Shown here: positions 56,621 through 64,000 of the stretch, one piece after another
Position numbering within the stretch: position 1 is the first letter of the stretch
Layout: each line of letters begins with the position of its first letter
Assembly: GCA_964030785.1 (NCBI GenBank)
Contig: OZ034975.1
Location: 21,817,142 to 21,881,141 of the forward strand
DNA: 64,000 bases
Reading direction: 5' to 3'
Source: Siderastrea siderea
Taxonomy: Eukaryota; Cnidaria; Anthozoa; Scleractinia; Rhizangiidae
Notes under the pieces: generated by a model
Told to the model about the DNA's origin: nothing
Databases searched by the model: none
The model's input: only the letters and a program-made list of their open reading frames with translations
Translations under genes and position numbers: made by a program

Positions 56621-59600
56621 ATGGCTCAATTCGAGTTCGAAGCTGGTGTGAATGATTGCCTCAAGAAGCTCGAAGCTCCACTTTCCAGAGGGCCTCTTCC
56701 TCGTTGGCAAAGAAAAGAAAGAGAAAGGAATCTAGCCTCTACTGGCAAACCTTTGTCTCCTCTCCAAGCAACTTCTCGAAGTCGTAGTATTTCGAATTTG
56801 TCTTCAAAGGCACAAACTTATACTCCCGGCAAGAAAGCGAAGACTCCATGCAAGTCACCCAAGAAATCGCCGCCAAAGTCTCCAAAAAAGTTTGGTCTTT
56901 CTCCACGAGGGGACCGCTTTATTCCAACTAGACCGCTTGTGGACTGTGAGTGGAGTCATTTTCAGATTATGCAAGGAAGTGAAGCAGCTGATGCTTGTTG
57001 TGACATGGAAGTGGAAGGAAACTCAGAGTATCAGACAACTTTGGCGGAAAACTTGGGCCATGATCCCGGCCGCTCTAAGATTCTCCACTTCAAATCTGGC
57101 GCTCCTGTCACCAATGAAGGTTTTGTTCATTAATTGCAACACAATATTACTGTACACAATGTACACAATGCACACAAAGCGGAGGGGGGGGGGGTCTTCA
57201 CTCTACGTGGTATAGGTTAATTTACAGCAACAAACAGGTTCTGTAGGCAGTTGCTCTGGTGTTCAGGAAGAATAGCCAAGGGACTACAAGGTAGCTGTCG
57301 GAGCAGTTCTTGATCAATGCTCATCTTATGTTTAAAATCATCTTAAATATTCGTTCAACATGAGCTTTTGAAAGTATATTGGGAGTCAAACTGAGTAACT
57401 AGGGGACAAACCTGATTGTATTAATTGTGACTTGGTTGGTTTGGAGTGAATTAGTTATGGAGAAAAAATTGCAAGGAGGCAAAACCATCAACATTTTTAC
57501 CCCGACCCCTACCCAATGCTTTTCAAGTTTGTTATTTTGAATTAATTGATGCTTTGTTTTATTTAATAATTGAATAATTATTATTGACATGCTACATGTA
57601 GCTTTTGGCATAGCTGAGTCTGTCAAACTGCAATTTGTAATAATTACAAATTATAAATTAATTATTAATACAGGACATCAGAATAAGCTAAGGGTGCTGT
57701 ACTGTCAGAGCAAGCCGGCAGCTCCTAAAGCAAAGTCAACTAGACATATTCCACAAGCAGAGGATCGCATACTTGATGCCCCTGACTTGCTTGATGATTA
57801 TTGTAAGTCTTCAATTTCTCATTCCTGTTTTATTATGGGATGAAGACTTTTACGAAATTGCTTTGGAGAATTTAGTGGTTCAAATGGGTATTTCAAGTTG
57901 GCAATTTTGTAACCATCTTTCTTCTTGATTGTGTTAATGGTATTGAAATTTTACTGAAGGTTTTATCATAATGTTGTGCCCTTGATGTGAGCTATTGTTC
58001 AAAAGCAGTAAAAGAGTAGCAAACCCTGTTCTGTACTATTGTTATGTTTCTATTAACACTAACTGTAATTCCCTTGGTCCAGTATCTTTACAGGAAATCC
58101 TTTAGTCACAATACTAGAGTCCCAACCTCAAAAAAGTAGGAACTACCATTAACCTCTCTTGTTTCTGGTAACCAACAATTCTTACATTGAGGGATGTGAA
58201 AACTCTAGAAATTAGTGTTGCATCTTGGTCTATCAGGAATAACACATTACAACAATTGCTCAATTAGCAAATGTACTTTTCATGCAAAATAGAAAAACTT
58301 CTTTTATCATCAGTCCTTTAAATATTTATTCAAAATTGGTCAGACACAGGGGTGACTGTCAACCAAGGTGTTTATATTAGTTTATTTCTAGTTTTGTTTG
58401 CTGACAGTTAATAATTATTAATGGTGGTGCTTGTTGAATTCAGATCTAAACTTGCTAGATTGGGGATCAGTGAATCTAGTAGCCCTTGCTTTGGCTGGTG
58501 CTGTTTACATATGGAACCCAGTGTCTGGTGAAACTCACCATTTGATCCAGTTGGAGGGTGAAGATTACATCTCCAGCATCAATTGGATTGGGCAGGGCAG
58601 TATCTTAGGTGTTGGCATTAGTTGTGGTCAGGTCCAGGTAAAAGGATTGACTTTTATTAACCTTTTTTGCCTCCATTCCAGATATCACCAGCTTCAAATG
58701 TATTTTTTGACTGGCCTTGGTTTAGAATACAAATACACAGAATGATCACAAAAAATCCCTTAGATCAGGAATTCCAGAGCCACAAGTATTCCAAATATTT
58801 CTTGAATCTAGTATGTCTTTAAAAGATAAATCACAATATTCCAGATATGACAATTCTGATACAGCTGACTTGTATGTCTTTTCAAGTTATATCTCAAGGT
58901 TATTCCATTTATTCTCATTTTAACATACAGCCAATTGAAGTGTTTTTGGAATATTAAAGTTTTTGGATCAGAAGGGCAATTATTCATTCATTTAGGTGTT
59001 TGATAAAGCTGGGCTATCATGTAATGAAGTATGTTTTTTCCTCTGTTAAAACTAGTTGTGGGATGTAGCACAGTCTAATTGTGTGCGTGTGATGGAAGGC
59101 CATGCTGCTAGGGTGGGGTCACTTGCTTGGAACTCCTTCATCCTGTCAAGGTGTGTGTCCCCAAGGAATCTTAGCATAAATTATCGGGTGGTACACAGCT
59201 CTTTGTGGAGAAAACAATAGAACAAATAACAAAACAATGGACCCTAGCCCTGAAAACAATAGAGCTACATGATACCAAGGTCCAATGAGATTAGAGATTG
59301 TTAAGAGCTGCATGGTATCTGAAATTGTCTTAATACTATTGTGATACCTGACATAGTGCCAGGTTGTATTGCCTCTGTCAGTTTGACAACCTGAAGACTG
59401 AGGAGGGGGGGGGGGGGGGGCAGCAAATGCAAATATAGCCTATAAAGGGATATGCCACTGATGGGGTGTGGGTTTTGACCTTAGTTTCATAAACAGGGTA
59501 TGGGTTTGACAAGATGCTGTCATAAACAGGGTACGTGAGTGCCCTTTAGTTACTGAAACAAACTTCCAGGACATTTTCTTCAGGTCTGGCTGCTATCCAA

Positions 59601-61129
59601 CCTTCCTTTCAACAAAATCTAGGAATTTTACAAATCATTGAATGAAAATGGATAAGCAGCATTGTATATTGTATAGTATCAATTCTTGTAATAAACAGGG
59701 TAAGGAGAGCGTGAAATTTTTGTCTTAAATGGAGTTGGGGCTAAGCCACCTGCATAGTACACCCTACTCAAAGGGTTAACAATCGGACAAAATCTCTAAT
59801 AGAGTGTTACATTTCACATGGAATGAACTGGAAACTGATTGCAAAGAGTTTTGTTACTTGTCCAAGACCCCTAAGTTGGAATAAATAATCCATTCTCAAG
59901 AAAACACTTACATCGACATATTCTTTTCTTTTTAGTGGTTCACGCAGTGGTGCCATCCATCACCATGACGTCCGAGTAGCATCTCATCATGTAGGGTCCT
60001 TGCTGGGTCATAACCAGGAAGTGTGCGGGCTTGAGTGGTCCCCTGACGGCAAGCTGCTGGCCAGTGGTGGCAATGATAATGTGCTTAATATTTGGGCTCA
60101 TGGTGAAGATGCTACTCCACTGCACACACTAACACATCACCAGGCTGCAGTCAAGGTAATGCCTGCCCCAAGAGTGCCTCTTACATGTAATTCACAAGTT
60201 TTTTTCAACAACTTGTAAAAAATGTATTTTTCCAAAAAAAAGAAAATGTATGTGTACACTTTGTACAGTAACATGGATGTTTGTAGTGTGTGAAATCCAT
60301 TAAAATATTGGTAAATGAAGTATCATTAAATGCCTTAATTTATCCTAATTTTTAGGCAGTGGCTTGGTGTCCATGGCAACCAAATATCCTGGCAAGTGGA
60401 GGAGGTACTGCTGATCGCCATATCCGGTTTTGGAATGCGAATACAGGATCTTGCCTCAACAATGTGGATACAAACAGTCAGGTGTGTCTGTAAGGGATTA
60501 TATGCAACTTACACTAACACAAAATTCCATACTTCAGCACCTAGTGTTTCATATTCATCTCACAGGATGAGTGTAACATTGAAACTCTCAACAAAATCTT
60601 GAGAAAACTGAATTGTAATCACATACAAGGATCCTGATTAATTCCTTGTAGAAATTATGATACTTGTGCAGCTTACTTGTGTTTTCCACAATATTCCTAG
60701 ACTAGGTTCCAAGTCAAGACTTGTGAACTTCTTGCTTATGTTTGTGCACACATGCAGGTCTCCATTTTGTTGACAAGTTGTACCTGTTGGTTTTAACAAC
60801 CTCCTTCCATAAATTTCATATTGTAGGTGTGTGGCCTTTTGTGGTCCAAAGAATACAAGGAGTTAGTATCAGGCCATGGATTCTCACAGTATCAGCTCAC
60901 GATCTGGAAATACCCAGCTATGACACGTGTAACTGAGCTGACTGGTCACACGGCACGTGTTCTTCAAATGACTATGTCACCTGATGGCCAGTATGTGGCA
61001 TCCGCTGCTGCTGATGAGACTCTGCGACTGTGGAAATGTTTTGCCACTCAGCAGAAATCCAAGAAACCCACAGGGAGGGGGACAGGCAAGGAAGGAACTA
61101 GTTTCATGTCCTGCATGAAAGTTCGGTGA
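56621..61129 (+). CDS. CDC20: CDC20, activator and substrate receptor of the anaphase-promoting complex, 7 coding exons
   Basis: Exons 56621-57119, 57674-57802, 58444-58637, 59056-59150, 59936-60155, 60356-60481 and 60827-61129 join in frame to 521 residues (human protein 499). CDC20 brings cyclin B and securin to APC/C at metaphase and is held by Mad2/BubR1 in the spindle checkpoint. Visible: start MAQFEFE like the human protein; WQRKERER; Ser-Pro-Lys rich CDK-type cluster (about 79-90); C-box DRFIP at 98-102; Mad2-binding type motif KILHF (153-157); [31 protein letters not shown]; then a seven-bladed WD40 propeller with LWDV, LNIW, IRFW, LTIWKYP and [15 protein letters not shown]20 rather than FZR1 because of the MAQF start and the KVLY-type linker. 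Oddities: no KEN tripeptide anywhere, and the C-terminus is VR rather than the usual IR. The first donor (GTTTTG) is weak but the phase fits. Confidence 0.95.
59402..59420. repeat. G-run in CDC20 intron 4
   Basis: An almost pure run of G, prone to sequencing error. Confidence 0.8.
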
Positions 61130-62545
61130 TGGACCAGGATTGCCACAGTAGAAATGACTAGCCACCAGCCTCGAAATTAGCTGTGTGAACAATTCATGTG
61201 TAGTATATGTATATGACAGATTATTTGATAAATTATTAAGTAATCTTTTAAATCCTTATGCAATTGTTAAGGCACTTGAAGCCCATAATTTTTCCATGTA
61301 GCCAGTGGATGTTGGAAATGATATTTTCATTTTTCGAACCTTTTATCAGCATTGCATACTACATACACTCTCAGGTTTAAAATGCTGGATTAAACTCTGA
61401 CTCTGACGTCAACATTCATGTTTTTATGTATCATCAGTTCTTAGTTCCAGTTAGTTACACATTCTTAGTATCACTCTTTTGTAGTACCACTTATTTAATA
61501 CAACAGCTTACTATTTCAACAATAATAATATTAATAACAAACCCTTCAGTTGATGATTGCTTCTGTTCATGCCTATTTAAAAATCCAATGAGATTATTGG
61601 GAACTGTAAAGCACGCAACATTGCTAGCAACATGTCTTCAATACCTGTTCTACTCAAACAACCTGCTGGACTTAAATGGTTTATTTTTTGCTGTTTTCAC
61701 ACACATGATATCACTTATGTGTTAAGGTTCACACAGAATTTAATCTTGAATTTTGTTGTTGACATATTTCACTATCAATTTGAATTTGTGCCATACTTTT
61801 CCATTCACTCCATCATTGCATTGCATTACCATGTAAACAATTATACAGTAAGGAAACCGAGGTAAACAACAAGTGGCGAGAATTTCTTAGCATTCAAGTT
61901 TTTCACAGATTCAACATGATTTCTCAGTATATTTTTTAGCTCTGGCAGTAGGTGGAATAAAACAAGAAAGAGTTTTCTGACAATTAACTTTGTTTATTCA
62001 ATGTCATGAAACGCATATTTCTATGGAAGTGAAACACTTCAAAGTCTGTTATAATGTAAATATCTACTTTACCTATCAAGAAAATATAAATTATAAAGCA
62101 CTATCAGAGGCATGGCATTATTAAATAATTGTTAGCTATATTAATTTTTTATACAAAGTTTATAAAAAATCGATTAATTTATTTCAATAAATGTATCTTT
62201 TCCCTTTTCTCATCAGTTTTTTCCCTTCAGTTGTATGATTCTCATGAGATGACATGGAGCATGTGCTCTCACGTGCTGTGCATGCATGGACGAGAGAAGT
62301 CTAGTTCTCAATCCCAGGTCTGATGTAACTTGTAGTGCTTGGGGCGAAGCGCGGGTCATAAAATGACATTGAAATGAAATTTATTTTTCGAAGAAGATAG
62401 TTTCAGAGCATCGAATTCTGTCACTGGTGTAAGTAATAGATTACTTAACACCCAAAACGCCTTTGTTAAAAATTTTATTGATCATATAAGCGATCAATAT
62501 AAGCAGACAATTTTGCGGTGCACTGTCATCATGTCCATCATCTTT
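61130..62545. other. CDC20 3' flank
   Basis: The first AATAAA in this strand that I noticed is at 61956-61961, which would give a 3' UTR of about 830 bases. No further coding feature. Confidence 0.35.
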
Positions 62546-62619
62546 TCTCTCCAAAATTTAGTAAAATAAAAAAGGCAACACAAGCTCACGTGGCATTTTA
62601 CACTAAATTTTGGAGAGAT
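62546..62619. repeat. 74-bp hairpin
   Basis: TCTCTCCAAAATTTAGT at the left pairs perfectly with ACTAAATTTTGGAGAGA at the right. Confidence 0.7.
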
Positions 62620-63117
62620 AAATAGAGATGCAACATTAAAAAAGAATGGCCCAAATGTGATGTAATTATTGAAATTCTTTGTCGCGTGAAATAACTTCTC
62701 ATGGAATAACCACTATATTGAAGTATCCTTCTTTGATATAAAAGGGAAATGAAGCATACATTCATTCATCCATGGAACTAAAAGATAGCAAAATAGGCTG
62801 TCTTGTAGAAAGGAAATGTTTTTGGCCGAATGACAAACGACAGGAAAACACAAATTCGTCTAAGCGTGGAGTCGCATTAGAGGTACGTTTCTTCCATTCA
62901 CGTAAATGGTTAACCAAGGGGAAACTAACATCATGAATTGGCCCAGGTCAATCTTAAAGGGCATTTTTTTAACATGGAGAAACAAGTCCAGCTGTCAAAG
63001 ACTTAACAAGTTGCGAGAACTACATTGGAAAAGATAATCTTTTCATAAAAGTCTAAGCAATGAAAAAAACAAAACAAACAAACAAGCAAACAATGTGGCT
63101 GTAAGCAAAGCTACATC
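62620..63117. other. Unassigned
   Basis: No gene, repeat pair or motif recognised. Confidence 0.3.
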
Positions 63118-63262
63118 CTTTAGGGTGGATTCATTTTGCAGCGTACGCGTATAGCTGTTGTATTGGCACGTACGAATTTTCTATTGGTTTTTGGCTAAGA
63201 AACAAATTAAAAGAAAATTTCCACGCGCTAAAGCAACAGCTATACGCGTATCCACCCTAAAC
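63118..63262. mobile_element. 145-bp MITE with two-part termini
   Basis: TTTAGGGTGGAT, a 13-base unpaired stretch and TACGCGTATAGCTGTTG at the left match CAACAGCTATACGCGTATCC ACCCTAAA at the right, where the bulge is absent. Confidence 0.65.
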
Positions 63263-64000
63263 TCTGTGTTGTCATAAAGCAATTCATTGAAACCGCTTTT
63301 AGTTTACTTTACTGATGAATGAATGGAGAACTGATTAAGATGTCGATCATGCATTTCAAGCTATCAATGGCGAAAACCGAAAGTGTTTACTGCGGTCTCC
63401 AATTGGTTGATTTAAAGGTAAATATATCGCAGTCAATAACCCAGAAAGGTTTCTTTTCCCAAAATAGTGTCTCTTTGACCGAAGAGTTCAGTTGTAATAT
63501 TCCGTTTTTTTATCTAACCAAACAAACACAACAAAAACACGTTTTACGGTATAGTCTATAGACGTTGAGTCTGTCAGAGATAAAACACTCTCAACTTTAT
63601 CAGGAAAACTACACCAAACAACAGATAAAGAATTGCGACTCCTTGTTTAACAAGAATGACATTTTGAGTGATAACAAACTATTTTGAAATAGAGTAGTTT
63701 TCCTTGTTCACAGCACAACCCAGATGTTAGCATATTTTGTTACTGGTCAATTTTAAATCGCTTCTTTTAAATTATTTCAGAAATTAATGTCACTTAGTCA
63801 TAAAAATAAATAAAAATTTTAATGAATGCTATTTTATCCGAATTGATGGGTTTACGCGAAAAAAAAAACATTCAAGAATTTCACATACAAACCGATAAAT
63901 AAATTCTTTCTATTGTTATTTAAGTTAGAAACGTATGTAATCGCAGCTTCATAAAAATCGCGACTTGAGGTCATCTCATGTTTTGACAATATGGTGTTTT
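63263..64000. other. Right edge of window: nothing assigned
   Basis: AT-rich. A short open frame at 63319-63561 shows no family feature. Confidence 0.3.

Overview
The window is nuclear DNA of an animal. It is AT-rich, has multi-exon genes with GT-AG introns, and carries many decayed transposons. The repeat content (Penelope-like element with GIY-YIG endonuclease, LINE 3' fragments, PIF/Harbinger, many hairpin/TIR elements) and three unexpanded animal genes suggest an invertebrate. An anthozoan cnidarian such as a stony coral is my best guess; this is inference, not proof.

Three host genes can be rebuilt exon by exon with matching phases. (1) A plus-strand SLC37 family sugar-phosphate exchanger, 23 coding exons from 1224 to 38859, 560 residues. 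(2) A minus-strand ankyrin-repeat protein, 4 coding exons from 53787 down to 39752, 395 residues, tail-to-tail with SLC37. (3) A plus-strand CDC20 (anaphase-promoting complex activator), 7 coding exons from 56621 to 61129, 521 residues, head-to-head with the ankyrin gene. These are separate housekeeping-type genes; no joint pathway is implied.

The rest is mobile-element debris. SLC37 introns hold a tRNA-derived SINE, two LINE 3' ends, a 1.6-kb TIR element with a decayed helicase-like frame, a 988-bp PIF/Harbinger element with a truncated transposase, a pogo/Tigger-like MITE, a rearranged Penelope-like fragment, foldback elements and long ATT microsatellites.

The most striking structure lies in the 11.4-kb last intron of the ankyrin gene. 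A Penelope-like element (40570-51030) is split by a 9.1-kb composite foldback element (41090-50210) bounded by a 6-bp target duplication and by inverted termini made of ~20-bp minisatellite units. Inside it are a 2.8-kb palindrome with ~1.39-kb arms, 5S-rRNA-derived inverted segments, a second large palindrome near 48.2 kb, and two further TIR elements. No prokaryotic system, CRISPR array or functional RNA gene was found.
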